Below, piece after piece: positions 42,476-57,327 of a stretch of DNA of 64,000 nt. Position 1 is the first letter of the stretch, and each line of letters opens with the position of its first letter. Under the pieces are notes generated by a model. It worked only from the letters and a program-made list of their open reading frames with translations. It was not told where the DNA came from and did no database searches. The stretch is from Chrysopilus asiliformis (taxonomy: Eukaryota; Arthropoda; Insecta; Diptera; Rhagionidae), in contig OZ035962.1 in NCBI GenBank assembly GCA_964034945.1, positions 114,143,234 to 114,207,233 on the forward strand. The letters run 5' to 3'. The position numbers and the translations under genes are program-made.

Positions 42476-45400
42476 CAATATTACACACAACATTTTTTTT
42501 ATATAATAACAGTAAATAATAGAGAAACGAATGTAGTCAAGTACGATTTTCTTTGACCTAATTCCTTCAAATTGTGGAGCTTTACCGCAAATACAAAAAA
42601 AATAGTTTACAATTAAAAAAAACGTATTTGCAACTTCGTAGGACAGTTTAATGTTCAATTTAAGAACCTAAAATTTCTTTTGAGACTAAAAAATACCTCC
42701 ATTTAAATTATTAAATTGATAAACATTTTGTAAGACCGCAAAAACTGAGGCTAAAATTATGCTATATTTGAAAATCCAGTTAAAATATAAGGCACTTTTA
42801 TTGCATGGATCTTGTTTGGAAAAAGCAGTTTTCGAGAAAATACCTTCAATTCGAAATGACTTTGAGTGAATTTTTGTCAAATTTTTTATGCCGAATTCCC
42901 AGATTTTTTTCTTATTTTGCAAAATATTGAAGAAGACGTATTTCGAAGCTAAACAAGCACTTTCTTCGACAAATATCATTCATTTGGAGTTTTTGATCTT
43001 TTAGACCTTCATCATCAAAAATCAATTATTTCGTTTCATATAATATTAAATGAATTGTGATTGATCATTTCCATTTCTCCTCAACTGAGATGGAACATCG
43101 TATCGTTAAAAATAGAAAGATTAAATGTTTTTAAAAGAGAAAAAAATAAGCACACTAATAAACATAACAAAACCTACAATTCCGAGAGGCCAATCAACCA
43201 AAGTTTTTATGAAAAAAAACCATTTGTTTGTGAGAGAGAGGAAAGATTGGTCGGATTTGATTTTAATGTATGGAACAGTTATGTACAATAATTTTTTAAA
43301 CACATTTCGTCTTTGTAAATTTTTCAATACGACTTGCCGTTTTCGAGAAAATTATAAAAAACTGTTTCATTCTAGGTCAATTAGTTCAACCGTGTTCACG
43401 TGAACACACCATCCTATATTTTATTAACATGATTTGATTTACTCTATAATTTTTTTGTAATATTTACTGTTTTCATGAAATTCACCATTTTTATTTTACG
43501 GGAACGAGATGGCCCAATTTAATCAATTTTCAGAATTTGGTTACTTTTACAAAGAACCGCTTCCTGCATTTCTATATGGAGGGCATAAAAACTATATTTC
43601 TTATAAGATTCATAAAATATATCAAAGGTCATCAAAAATTTTCTCGCAATGAATAAAACGAAATATTTGAAGCCCGCGCCGACTTGAAGAGTTTATCATT
43701 AAAAATTCCTAACTATGACTTATGGATGGATGGCTCTTTAAAAATATCATACTTTCAATTAAGTCTTGACCCATCGGTTATTGTGCGGTCAATATGATTT
43801 TTTCCCTCGCATATTTCGATATATGACTCGAAGAACAGAATTTATATATTTATATTCGAGTATATCGCATCAGGAGATACAGAAACCACTCGACATTAAC
43901 CGAGCTTAAAAAGCTTTTTTTTATTAAACGCTTAATGCTGATAGTTGTTCAATTCGGGTCGAATAATAAATTTAATCAAAATTTCACAATAAATCCATTC
44001 GCTAGACATAGAAGAGCACATCATCTCAACGCTGTGGATTTAAATAGACATCAGTTAAATTCATTAAGCACGACTTCAGTTGAAAAAAAAAATTTTTAGT
44101 CTCATAGATATTTATTTTTATTTTTAACTAATTTTCGATCGATCCACTGATGAAATTAAAGGCAACTTGAGCATGTGGTGTGAATAGTATAAGTGCTCAT
44201 GTTCTTGAAATTAACAGCTTAAATTATAGACAGATAGATACCATCAACATACTTTCTTTAGTGTGCAAATCTTTGGTGACTTCAAGTTGACATCATCCTA
44301 GCGGCCAAACTTTAAGCTAAACGAACTAACCCATGCTGCCGCCAAATTGTCATTGTGAATAGCATTAACTTTTTTATATATGTACTAAACATTTTTTTTG
44401 CTAACCACTTTACCGGTTATATTCAAATGTTTGCCGGTTTGCATGAATATCTGGTTTTATGTCATTTTCGAGCCATTCTTCCACCCGTAATGATATAAAA
44501 TGTTGTCTCTCGCATGTAGTATAAAAACGAGAAAAAGCTTCAAATGTGTTAGAAAGTGTTTATTTATATAAAGCGATGACATAATCCCGGCATGTCAAAA
44601 TGATAATGAAAACATTGTGCCGGTTTTGGAAATGCTTGCTGAAGCGCTTGATGCCGAAATTCAAATGAATTTCAAGTTCACTTTTCGAAATAGCGAAACA
44701 AATCTCCATCATCATCGCGCTCTGACTCTGACGGAAGGAAATGGCCAATTTTCTACCATTTTTCTAGCACTAGCGACCCACGAAATTTGAAGAAGAGACA
44801 GCCAAATCATAATCTGGCAATTTGTTTCATAAATCATAGTTTTAGATCTTCAAATGATTTTCTTTTGATGCAATTTAAACCATTTCGATTTGGGGAAAAA
44901 ACTGAACATCTTTAAAAGATTGTTGGATTAAAAAAAAAAATTCAAGATTTTCCCCAGCATTCCTAAATAGTGTCCGGAAATTTATTTAAAGATGACCGAG
45001 ACCTGCGGCAATTCAACACATACGTGAAACCATGTAGAAATATGCTAAATTTATGCTTTTTGTTTTGATTTTGAAAGAATATTTTCTCATAGCGATAGGC
45101 GAATGAATTTTGTAAACAGATTTTCAATTTTGACTATTTTTATTAGTGCTGGAAATTGAGCAAACATTTTATTGAATTTTATTTTCGCCGTGAGATATCC
45201 GGCACATGATTTCAGAAAAATTTCAAGAGGAACAAAAAATATTCCAATTATGATCAATTTTTCAAAATATTGCAAGTAAGTATAGTCACCATCAATAATA
45301 CATTGAATTCTGTTTTACGCAAACGTCCGTTTACGTATTTTAATTCTATGCATTGCGAAAGTTTATCGGGAAGCTTCCAATGTGTAGGTGGCTTGATAAG

Positions 45401-48061
45401 ACTTTTGAAATAAAGTTTGATTAAAAAAATACACGACAGCGATAATAAAAATCTCTTTTTGCATGCTTCACACTTTTGTTATTGTTCGTTACTCACAAAG
45501 ATTATTTGTTATTATCAAAAATTTTATATAGTCTGACTGGAATTTAATAAATACAAGAGGAAAATAATTATCTGCACGGCAGAATGTTGGAATTTTTCGC
45601 TCAGACTTTTTGGCATTATTTTGGTTTGTAAATTACTTAAAAAACTTATTTTTAGTTGCGTAAATCCTAAAGAATTGTGGAATTAGTGAAAATAAATGCC
45701 TGGAATAACTCACTGACTTTTCAAACTGACTTTTTGAAATTCAAATATTTTTTTTATACAAAAAGCCATACTAAATAAAACAAAAGATATTATTCTAATC
45801 TGACTAATGTTTGAAATTTTTTAATACTATTTTAGTTTTTGATTGAGCAGAGAAATTATACAGCAAACGTAAATAAAATTAAAATTTCATATACTTAACA
45901 CCAAGGAACACGAAGTTAGAGGCTTTAAATTATTGAATTAATATTGCCATTTTTATGAGACATAATATTTAACCAAAGACTAAAGTACTTAAATTTTGAT
46001 GACATGTGAGAGGAATAAATTTTCTTTACGTGATGCATAATTTACCAACATCTATCTCGTTGTAATTATTTAACTTCTTTATGATCACGTAATGGAAAGG
46101 AATTTCATTTATAAACAATTCTGTCCATGTATCGCAATTGCCTGTAATTATTTTGATACTTTAATGACACACCGCCTAAATTTAAAATGTTTTGACATTC
46201 AAATGCACGCAAAAATTACGTAGCAAAATGAAAAAGTAAAAGAAACTCAGGTGATGACCACAAAAAAAAACTCGAAGACAAACTAAATTTACCTACATTA
46301 TTATTTTTGGAAATAGGAAATGTCTCTTAATCCTATAGTCTCATTGTGTTTAAGTCGGTTTCGTAAATTACTGCTGCGATATAATTCATGAGTCAGCGTA
46401 ATCATAGTTTAAATGTTATCAGCCCAGTAATTTTTTAGTCAAATCTAGAGAAAAGAAAATCAAATAAAAGTTTTTCCGATTTCTCCCTATGCGACTTCTA
46501 CAAGTCGTAACCATTATCATGCTCGCGAAAATCCAAAATAAATGAACAAATAGGAAAAAGAAGTTTAAATAAACTATGAGTACAAATTTAACTTGACCCG
46601 AATAAACTCTACAAATTAGTCTCACAGCGGCGAAGGAGGTTCTCTCTTCTTTTTTCTATATAATTTTTTGATTGTTTGAATTTTTTTACGAGTATGTAGT
46701 CAGACGAATGTTGTTTTTTCGCATTTATCTCATCATGAAGCTTTATTATGATGAAGGCTATTTGGGTTGAAAAAAATCTAACAAAATACAATGAAATCTT
46801 GGGGCGGTTACAAAATTAGCTAAATGTATTACCCGCCACAATTTGCAGCAATTGATCAAAAAATTTGATTGCTAAATGGAAAGTGTGTCAGTGAATTTTA
46901 ATACACTATTTGCACCTCTCCTTTTCCACTTCTAAAGTTAATTTTGAATTTGGCCATCTCGAAGAAAAATATTTTTTTTGTTTGTTTGTTTTTTTCAAGA
47001 TTTTAATAAATGGCTAGTTTGATAGTTTAATTACTCAAGAAATTGACATTGGCGAATCACTAATAAAAGATTGATTCATTTATATTGCTGGAAACGCAAT
47101 GCTAGTGCAGGATGACCTTAAATATCTACCATTAGAGATATTAACTTCTTCAAGGACGTTTTTTTTTCTTTCAAAAAAATGGTTTATCTTATTACATTTT
47201 ATTTGATAAAAACAATAGAATGTGATATTTTAGATGAAAACCATGTTTAACCCTTAACGGTTCGAAAAGCCGGTAAATTTAAATCAGTTTTATTTAAATT
47301 TTGTTTTCATACATGAAACTTTTCAAATTAAAAAATAAAACTTTAAACCAGTTCTTGTTTTTGACTGCATAATTTTGCCGGTAATTTTGTCAATGAAATA
47401 ATATAACAGGTTTTCAATCATGTTTTTTGTCTGTCTTCTCTTTAAATCTGGTCTGCTGATCAAATAATAAGACTTTTGTCTTAGTTGCAGAAACGACGTC
47501 TCTTCTCGCAAAACTTTTAAATAAATATACAGTAAACGTTTAAATGAAACTATCATCACAGTTTCTAAGAACTCGGATGAAATCATTTTTATATTTCAAT
47601 GTTACTTACTTTATTAGTTCAACGACTTTTTAAAATTAAATTTAACTTTTCTTTCAACTGAGCGACCAATAATTATTGCAACTAAATTAATGACTTTGGG
47701 GAATTCACTTCAAAAGGTGTTGGCACTTGCTGCGATGGACAAGCAGCAAAAGCAACAAAAAAAATCAATTTTCTTGCTATCTACAGGTGGTTATGCTATT
47801 ACTTTGTCAGCAAATTGCATAATTTTTATTTAATTTTAGTCAAAATAATGATTAATGTTTGGACTGAAATTGACAAATTGATATTGTTATTTGAAAGTTT
47901 GGAAAGTGTGTTGTTTAAATATAATTCCACTCAGCTATAATTTTATAGCAATTTTCATACTTTTCCTATTATTAGAAAGTTACAGGGAAAGAAATACAAT
48001 TATTGCTACTCAGTGGGAAACTTTACAATTCATACAAAATTAATTTTTTTAAATAAATAAA

Positions 48062-48351
48062 TCTGTCTGTCTGTCTGTTCCTCTTTCACGCAAAAACGGC
48101 TGAACCGATTGACTTGAAATTTGGCATGAATGTCTGTGGTAGTTCTGGTTCCAACATAGGCACACGTAAAAGTAGCGCGAGGGGTGGGGGGAGTAAGGGA
48201 GGGGTTAAAATGATTTCGAAACTTAGTTTTTGCGCTATGTTACCCTTTCGCGGGGAAACTACCGAGCCGATTGGCCTGAAGTTTAGCTCCAACATAGACC
48301 ATAAAAAAAATTGAAAAAACTTAACCCGGCAACGACGGGTATGCAAGCTAG
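48062..48351 (+). mobile_element. non-autonomous Helitron-like element
   Basis: It starts with TC in TCTGTCTGTCTGTCTG after an A (48061) and ends with a small hairpin, ACCCG/CGGGT arms at 48324-48340, then CTAG (48348-48351) followed by T. TC at the 5' end, hairpin plus CTRR at the 3' end and insertion between A and T are Helitron hallmarks. Inside, a CCGATTGACTTGAAATTT-like segment with TCCAACATAG occurs twice (near 48100 and 48265). 290 bp, no helicase. Confidence 0.72.
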
Positions 48352-48911
48352 TCTAAAAATATAATTTTTATTAACTTAAATAAATGGCAATAAAAACAAA
48401 CTCATTTTCATTCTAATCAAAATTTCAAATTTCAGTTCTTAAATTTGATGGCTTCGTAATCTATTTTTGGCAATTTTCTAGATTATCGAAATCCTCTTTC
48501 TATATGAAATTGAAGCCATAAAGCTAAAAATATAGAAACAACTCATAAACAAATCTCAGTACGAAAGTAAACAACATGTGGATTTTACGCAAAATATAAT
48601 CTTGCAAAAATTCAAAACAAAAAGTTTGCCGAAATAAAAACTAAATAATGCACGCCGAGAAATCAAATTATTAAAAAAATATATAGCTAAAATAGTTAAT
48701 AGTTTTTATAATAAATTTAACTAGTTTTAGTAGTAACATTTACTATTTTGTGGTTAAATTGATAATTTTTGTAATTGAAATTAGTCTCAATTCCCCATCA
48801 TAAAAAAGTTAAAATTGTTTTTTTTTGTGAAGAACTACTGGAATTATAGTAACTGCTGTTTTAATGAACATAAAGTGCTACAACTTGAAATTTCCAAAAT
48901 CCTTCGAAGTA

Positions 48912-49020
48912 CAGGAATCCCTCGATTTACGTCGTTTTTGGACCGGTAAGATTTCGTGTTTTGGCCGCATATCGAATCGCCTTATATAGAACTCTTGTAA
49001 ACACGATACGCGCCTGCACT
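48912..49020. mobile_element. pogo-like terminal fragment
   Basis: Begins after TA with CAGGAATCCCTCGATTTACG and continues GTTTTTGGACCGG, the layout of pogo/Tigger ends. No matching opposite end was identified, so the boundary is approximate. Confidence 0.35.
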
Positions 49021-52000
49021 TAAGCCGATTTAAAGCGAAGCCGAAGTAATCTGTGTAGGAATGCAAATAGAGATCACTTTGGCTTCGCCTCAAAATCAAC
49101 TTTAGATATATTGGCTGTTTGCCAAACCTTTATCTTAAAAATTCCAAAAATTCGGTAAAATTTTTAAAAAATTAAGAACAGATCTTTAATCATTTACACA
49201 GCCTGGTGTAATTAATTTTTTTGGTCCGATAAATAATTCGATGCGTTACAAACGTTATATCAATAGAAATGTAGCCAATTTCAAGTAATTTATTTTTTAA
49301 ATATTTCCTATAAGAAAATTATAATTTATTTGAAACATTTCCTAATTTGATTTGATTTCACTGCGAACAGCAAATTGGCAATTTTATCCATGACTTCACA
49401 TTCAATTTTTGTACCCAACGTCGTTCATGTAATGCAACGCCACTCGAATAAACTTTCAATAATAATAATCGAACGTGACTTCTTATTTGGGGTAAATCGA
49501 TGACCGTGAAGTTTTTACTTTCTTGAACTAATAATTCTGCATCTTAACACTATGAACCAGTCTTCAACGTCTCTATAGATTTCCTTTATGATTTTAAGCT
49601 TAATATTTTCTAAGAATTTACAGGGCATACATACATGCAACAATCTAAGATTATGAGGGGACACGATAGATCTTTTAATAAGCTCATAAAAGAGATGCTA
49701 TTCTTTAACATTTATGAATGTTATTACTAAGAAATGGTCAATGACATCAGATTCAGATTTTAAAGACATGTGAAAAGACATGAGAAATCATATTTTATTT
49801 TCGAATAAAAAGAAAATATATACGGATAGATGCATTTTTGTTGTAATTTACGAGTATTTAAAAGCTCACATGTGGGCAGTTGCAGCATTTGAATTACAAT
49901 AAAAAAAAACTCTCCGATGTGAATCCGATTTAAAAAAGAACGAAGAATATTTAATACAGGGTGTAGCTACAAAGTTTTTTTTATTATGGAAGGAAGAGAA
50001 TTAGTCAGATGTATGCATTTATTGATTCAAACTGAAAGACGTTAATCATGTGATTTATTGCGAAACAATTTAAAATATTGGGAAAATTCTTGGGTTCATC
50101 TCAATCGAATCTACGTCGATGAGTATCGATTGCAAGAAAAAACAGAGAATTTTACGCGGAAAATTCGTTATGCATTAAGAATTGTTGGAGTTTTCTTTCA
50201 GAAAACCATATTTTATGTTGTCAGGCTTTTATGGATGAAATCAATAAAACAACTGAGTGATTTTTTTATGTTAATGAAGCATATGGCATCTTTTCCTTTT
50301 ACGGATCTTCCCAAGGTTTGTCGAACTTAGGATGCTCCTGGGTTTTATTCAAATTACATTTGAATACTTGTACTTTAAGGAAATATTGAATTTTCAATAT
50401 TTCAGTAAATCCACAGTTGTTTAAGAATCTCATGAAAAATAGAATTTACCGAAGATCTTTTCCACGAATTATTCATAAAAAAATTAATTGTAGTTGCCCT
50501 ACTTAAGACCTGAAAAATCTGGGTCCTAATTTAAGATGAACTGAATTTGCAAGGATTTGTTGGTGCTAACGCATTCGGGCAAATGGAACTCCAAGCAATT
50601 TTATTTCACAATCTAGCTGCAAGTGTTTCTCAAAACGACATCAAACAAATGCAATACAATCAAAAATGCGGAAAAAACACCGTTTTATACATTGGAGTTT
50701 TTATCAATAAATATGACCACACCTTATTCAATAATAATTATCTCGAATTTTTTAACATAAACCAACACTAAACACTAAACTCGCGTAATAACAATTGCTT
50801 ACTTGGAAATCATTCTAATGGCATTATTAACAAATTATACATCCACAATTTATCTTATCAATTCTACCAATCTATATCTTTCATCATTTGATATTAATTT
50901 TAATCAAAAATATTCTCATTACTCATATACCAAATTGTCAATTTTAATTAGCAAATATACATAATATCAAATAACAAAAACATTCAAATCCATTTTAACA
51001 GAAAAAGGGCACGATAAAATACCAATTTGTGTCACGATGGTCAGGATTTAACAATTTTATTTTTAGGTTAAAGTACATTCGACTTTTAAAAAAAAATCAG
51101 CAATAAATTTTGTGGAAATTGTGAAAGCCGGGGCTTGTGAGAATTTATCAATTTTATATATCGAATATGAAAAAACCCGAAGTGAATGACACACACTCGG
51201 ATTGAATACTATTTTAGATTAAATTTTCCACAGCCTTCCAAACCATTTGTGAAAAACCATTGAGGAAAAGATGCACAAAAACATTTCTATATTTATTTTT
51301 CGCTCGATTTCATTTCGAATATTTGAAATTTTGAATATTTGTTTCTAAACCATTCTCGTTGTTGCAATAACACCAACAGTCGGCAATTTATAAAAGTTTC
51401 AGAACTTCCTGTAAGTTATAGTCAAGACGGCGCATAATTTAACCAAAACGAAGAATGATATCAGACACAGAACACGTCAGAAAACATGCAAGTGAACCAG
51501 TCCATAAAAAAAAGTATCTACAAGGTTGCCTCCTAAATCTTTTACCAAAACCACTTCAGCTTCATATCATCCATAAAGTAGAAAAAAAATAAAAACAACA
51601 ATCTGCCAAAAGAAAAATGTTGGGCGAATAAGTCGTAGGGCCAGTCTCGATTTGATGGATGGTGGCGTTTGGAGCAGAGTAAGTTTGGGGCACAATAATT
51701 TCGGAGAAAAGACCAATGAATGCCGCAATAAATATTTGATGCTTTAAAAAAACAAAGCCAAGTTAAAGATAAATAAGGGCCAAACCACAATACCCGGAAG
51801 TAAAGAAAATACCTTGGGAATGGAAATTGGAAATTTTATGTTAAAACATAATACCTTAAGTCCTTTTTTGGATTTGAATTGTTAAAAAATGTCTCATCAG
51901 AAAAATTGTGGTATGTTTTTTTTTTTCAATTCAAATATGGAATGTGGAATTTCGGGACCCCGTAGTTTTTTTTTATAAAAAATTCAAAAATCGATTTTTT

Positions 52001-53138
52001 TTATTCATTTTTTTATTATGACACATTTTATAATTTTTGTTTAAGATTTTCGAAACATAGTTTTTGACCAAAAAATTCGTCAATTTAGAAAATTTGCAAG
52101 CCAAAAGAATTTCGGAGGAAAATCCAAATTGATCCAATGACACAGATTGAAGTCATATCACCACGAATCTCGCTATTAAGCTATTCTAAAACCTCCCTTA
52201 CTTATCCCCTCAATTTTAAAGACGACTAAAATTATTATTAAAGCAGATATCTGGAATTTATTTCAATTCAACGAATGTGGCGCTCGTGAAAAGAAACCCC
52301 AAGCAAAATACAACGAAAAAAAATCATTTGAAAGTGAAACGAACCGAGACCAAAGACGACGACAAAATGTTCAGCATTCATGACGAAACTGTGCAACTAT
52401 TTTTGGAGTCGACAAGATTCTTGATTCGCTACTGATGAGGTCACCAGCTGGAGTCAACCATTAATTGGGTTATTAAGTAAGAGATGCTCATCTCACAATC
52501 AATGAAGAATATGAAATCACTTACATAAAAACAAAATACATCAACAACCGAATCATCGACATCGGCGTCATCGTAAAATACTCTGTGAAAAACCTTGAAG
52601 CATTTTCCTCAGAACAAAACACTTTTCGCAAAAAAACTTGCAGTTTTCCTAAATCAAATCGTTTTTCACTATGGTGGCAAAAGAGTGATTTTTTTATTCG
52701 CGATTCTCAGTGGGTTTTGTCATTCTAACAAACAAAAAAAAAAGAACACGGAAAATTAATTTAAAGGTAAAACCTCTCGCAAAAACTGCTGTCTGAACAA
52801 ATTCGTTAGAGTGGTTTTTGTTCGCCGTAAATTTAGTGGAATTTATACGCCCCAAACGTACAAAACCGTTCCCAGACAGTGGTTTGTTGAAAAATTGGAA
52901 AATTTGGACAGCAGCCAAGAAAGTTTTCCATTGAGCAAGGCGAAATTGTTCACTGCATGCGAAAAAAACTAGCTTTTGATTTCGACCACCACGAAGAAGC
53001 TTTTCATCATTTCGAGAGAGAGTCTAATTGAATAGTGCCACAAAAAGTGGCGTCATTAAACTGTATTGAAGAAAAGGAAATTGTTCAATATCAAAAAGTT
53101 ATTATTTCTATAATTCATTTGTTGAAATTATTCGCCGG

Positions 53139-53272
53139 CTAAGGCCCGTTTGCGCGTATTATTCTTAAAAAATTAAGTTGTGGTTAGCCTATTTAAACCG
53201 TAGAAATTCTTCGACTTAAATTTTGTAAGTTGTACATAAGTTGCTAAGTTTTGTTGGTGCAAACGGCCCTAA
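53139..53272. mobile_element. possible small MITE
   Basis: Imperfect terminal repeats CTAAGGCCCGTTTGCGC and CTTAGGGCCGTTTGCAC (read inward from each end), about 14 of 17 matching, 134 bp apart. No convincing target duplication. Confidence 0.4.
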
Positions 53273-53381
53273 GTGGTTTAAAACGAGTTTTTGCTTATTT
53301 TGATTCAAAATTTTATCGCATATCCTATGAAATCATACCAAATACTTTTTTTCTTACTACTTTGGATTTTGGAACCGAAAC

Positions 53382-53455
53382 TCGAAGCTTCCTAAAAAAA
53401 ATTTCAGTCGCAGCTTCCTAAAAAAAAATTTTACTCGAAGCTTCCTAAAAAAAAA
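53382..53455 (+). repeat. three-copy 26-bp tandem repeat
   Basis: TCGAAGCTTCCTAAAAAAAA-type units start at 53382, 53408 and 53434; the middle one reads TCGCAGCTTCC. Confidence 0.75.
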
Positions 53456-53938
53456 GTCTGACTTAGCGAAACCCGAAGCCGAAGCCGAACGTAGCGAATC
53501 AGATCAAATTAAGGTGAATGCACCACTAAACTCTCGCATGCGCTGTGATTCGCCTGCGCTCGATGAGAATGTAGCGCTAGGTTAAATTTATAGAAAAATC
53601 ATTTTCAAACTATGATAAATATTTTATACTAAGAGTAGCTAGACATTATATTGGATTGTCTTTAATTTCACCAAAATTTAAACACAATGAGAATTAGTGT
53701 CATCAGAAAATGTGTTCTTATTTGTTCTATTTTGTAAAACTCACAATATTTATATAAGTCAGAAAAAGCCTCGATTATGTTTGCGATTTGTGAGACAGAC
53801 AAGCTTAAAACTCTCAAACAAAATAACTACATGAAAATACATAAAATGCCATGTCGCTGAAATCCGATTAGATTCTCAACCCGACATAAAACACCTGTAA
53901 TAACATTTAGAAACTAACTATAAGTAGTAAAAACATTG

Positions 53939-54002
53939 ATACCATAAATGAACTTAAATACTGGCATATATAGATACCATAAATGAACTTAAATACTGAC
54001 AC
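53939..54002 (+). repeat. 34-bp tandem duplication
   Basis: GATACCATAAATGAACTTAA plus ATACTG occurs at 53939 and again at 53973. Confidence 0.85.
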
Positions 54003-57000
54003 ATAGCATTCCGCTATGTAACAAGTAGGTGCGTTTTAGGTAATAAACACTAGTAGCTACCTGGCGCTGATTTTTCGCTTATGATGATTTTCAGCAAATT
54101 TACAGCATTATTATTCCACTTGTACCCCTAAGCATTTTCCATAGTATTTTCATATTCAAATCAAACAGTACCTGTTTGATTGCATAAAATTTCATTACAA
54201 CAGAGATTTGGGAAAATCACTACTAAATACAATTGTTCCTTTGAGCATAAAAAAAAGAATTATTTTGCAACAAAAAATTGGCCTCTTATTATCAAACATA
54301 GCGAAATTGCATGAAAAGACTGTAGTGAACTCACATCACTTAGAATTGCACTCTGTGGCTAAATAAATGTATACACAAAATGCTAATTTAGCATGATGGA
54401 ATTTTCTGATTGTGAGTGCATGTTGGACAAAATTTCTCTTCCCTTGTACGACACACTTTCAATTATGATGGTCTTTTGTCAGTACTACAACTTTCTAAAA
54501 ACCCAACCCAGAACCATCGAAAGTTCCTCATGTCATGTTCAACAACAAAAATTCATCAAACACAAATGAATTTTTTTTAACCTGAAATAATCTATTTTTC
54601 TTCGATCAAAATTTCTTAATATTTTTTTTTTTGAATAATTAAAACTTTAATCAAGATATAAATGTGACAAGGGAGATTTGATAAAGGTAGAAATAACTGA
54701 ACATTTTGATGCGGATCAATTTCAAACATCGAAATTTCTCTTTGCGGGGGATCTCCAGGTGTTCTCCGGATGATGCTTAAAAAAGCATCCAGTGTTCACT
54801 GGATTAATTTCGTGTTATACACAGTAGCCCAAGGCTAAAAATGCACGGGTCAAGCGTGTCAGTTTTAATAACACAGAAACTAAAAAAATTATTACAACAA
54901 TCGACGAACAATAATATTTTAGCATGTGTACATCGTCGCAAGGCAGAACTCAATTTTCCAGTCGAAACTGAATAAACGAGGAAAAATACTTAGGCAAATG
55001 GGAAATAAATATTCTTGGTAGCAGCACACAACCGGATTACTATTTGGTACTAGCATTTATACATCTGCAGCATCGTAATATCAAAGCTCACGCATTGCTA
55101 GTTTATCGTGACACGTTATGAGAAGTATAACACCTTCTTTCATATTTATATCTCGTCGAAAAACCGAAACTATGACCAAGTAACCATCGCGTCATCCATC
55201 GCGTCTTCAACGCTACATTCCGATATTTCCATAGCTGATGCCGTTCCCGAAGAAGGCGTAAACGCAATGCATCACGACAACGTCAGGTTCGTTAGTGTCG
55301 TTTTATTTTGTTTGGACAGTTTTGTCCTCGGGCTCTCAAGTATTTCATACGATTAACGGTTTTTATCTACCTGGAAGAAAAAAAAACGTATAGTCAACAA
55401 AGATATTTTCCAATTACACCTCTAATGGCCACCGCCTATAACTTTCTAATTATGGATACATTGTGGATTTATGGTCAAGATGCACTATCACATTTTTTCC
55501 CCATTCTAAAAGACTTCTTCTTTCTATCTTTTAGCTATGGAGGTCAATTTTATGTCCGTTTAAAGAAATATTGGCCTGCAATGCATTTCCACGCGGTAAC
55601 ATGTGAAAATGCCATGCAATCGATTATTTATTGAGTAGTCTTCATGGTCCGTTGACCAACTTTTCCATAATTTCTGCCATGGCGAAAATCTAAGCGACAA
55701 AATCATTTTCCAGAATATTTTTGATGGTGTTTTAATATTTCAACGGAGAATCATTTAAAATAAATTAGGTGACTGAAAAATTTTATAGTTTAAGATGCGC
55801 TGCAGGGAAAAATTTACTACTATATTAACGGGCTCTTGTGTATATTAAATCTACCTTCGCATTCGTAGTGAAAATTCCCCCGAAAAAGTGAAAATTCCCA
55901 TTTTGGCTGAAAAATCCCTTAAAAAGGGAATTCTCTCGATCTGGGATGTTGCAAACGAAATAACAATTTGACATCGAGAAATTTCTTCAATATTTATAAA
56001 AACTCTTTATTGCAAAATTTTTAATTCTCAAAATCCTACATCTTTTTTGCTGATTACACACAAAAAATTTAATAATTGCAATTAAAATCTATTCGAGGGT
56101 TTGCCAACTCATTTCATACAAATTGCAGTCGATAAAGTTTCTAAAGCTATTTACAAAACATAAATGAGTAACAGTCTAAGAATAATGTTGTATTTAGGCT
56201 TCCGTTCGATAAATTTTATACCGAATTTCGATGAATGTTTTGTCAATGAATCAATTAAGATAAACTTATCGCATTTCTTAAAAAAAACACATTATTTTGT
56301 TAACCACAACAAAACTACATTTAAACCGTTATGTTAGCATTTTCTTATTTATTTTAGCAGATTCTTTCTTTTTTCAATGGAAAAAAAATCAAAAATTGAT
56401 TTGTTTATCATGCCAATTCCATCGAACGAACTGTCAAAAAGCTCATTCTAAATTTGAAAAATAGCTTGAGGGGCATTTCTACTTACCACAGCAAAAATGC
56501 CATCAAGCTAATACCGAAAATTACTACAAAATATCCCATCAGAATGATTTTAATTTATCACTTAAGATTTAAAGTGTGTTCAACTTATTTTTTGTATACA
56601 TTGAATGGTGTTCAGTTTATCTAAAATGTACACTGTCACGTTTCAGATGGAATCGCAACTTTTGATATGGCTTAACTGGCCTGACTATAACCAACCAACC
56701 AAATGGACGTTTCAATCAAATAAATCAAGGGAGAAGTATTTTATTTTCTTGTCTACGTGCACTTTACCAGTTTAGAGCACTATATGGCCATAAAGAACAA
56801 ATTACCACCGCCAATAAAAGGAACTATCAAAATGAACTCGTATATACATAAATGGATTGAACTTTATGGTCAGCCACTTGACTTTACTTTTTATGTCTTC
56901 GAATAGACCCGAATCCTCCAAGAAAATCGTATATTCTTCATTGCCTCAAGCTCATTTCATTCAATATTCAGTTGAGTCACATTTCATTTGAAATTGGATT

Positions 57001-57011
57001 GATCCATTATT

Positions 57012-57281
57012 TAAAAAAATAAAAAAAAAATTTTTAAAAAAAGCTTTTATTAAAAAAAATGCACTAAAAAGAAAAAAATAATTTTCTGGACGCTGTGTAT
57101 CACAAATATAAAAGCTTTTAAAAAGCGAGATAAATGTTTATTTTATTGTTTTATGCTTTATCTCGCTTTTTAAAAGCTTTTATATTTGTGATACACAGCG
57201 TCCAGAAAATTATTTTTTTCTTTTTAGTGCATTTTTTTTAATAAAAGCTTTTTTTAAAAAATTTTTTTTTATTTTTTTTTA
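57012..57281. repeat. long near-perfect hairpin, arms about 123 bp
   Basis: 57012-57134 and 57157-57281 are reverse complements with only small differences in the outer A/T runs, and the loop is 22 bases (57135-57156). The arms contain CTGGACGCTGTGTATCACAA and the inner end AAAAGCGAGATAAA. Such a structure could extrude as a cruciform or, if transcribed, form long double-stranded RNA. Confidence 0.9.
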
Positions 57282-57327
57282 TTTTGTTCTTTTTAGTCTT
57301 CGAATATATAGCTTTACATTTGAGATG

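Larger units (their letters stand above)
36661..48061. other. gene-poor DNA upstream of cora
   Basis: Contains one TTAA MITE (39370-39520), a 39-bp duplication (42401-42475) and a slightly GC-richer patch at 37900-38160 with GAAGTCAG words in tandem. No coding exon could be supported on either strand. Cora leader exons may lie here. Confidence 0.55.
48352..57011. other. gene-poor, repeat-bearing DNA
   Basis: Contains a pogo-like end, a possible MITE, two short tandem arrays and a palindrome cluster at 54772-54804. Open frames of up to about 108 codons lack any recognisable family and are probably chance. Confidence 0.55.

Noticed and set aside
42134..42658. 174-codon minus-strand frame
   Set aside because: Spans a local tandem duplication, is rich in Tyr/Phe/Lys/Cys as random AT-rich DNA gives, and shows no family signature.
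50058..50330. 90-codon plus-strand frame that might be a transposase scrap
   Set aside because: No DDE/D-type motif, no terminal repeats around it, and no recognised family.
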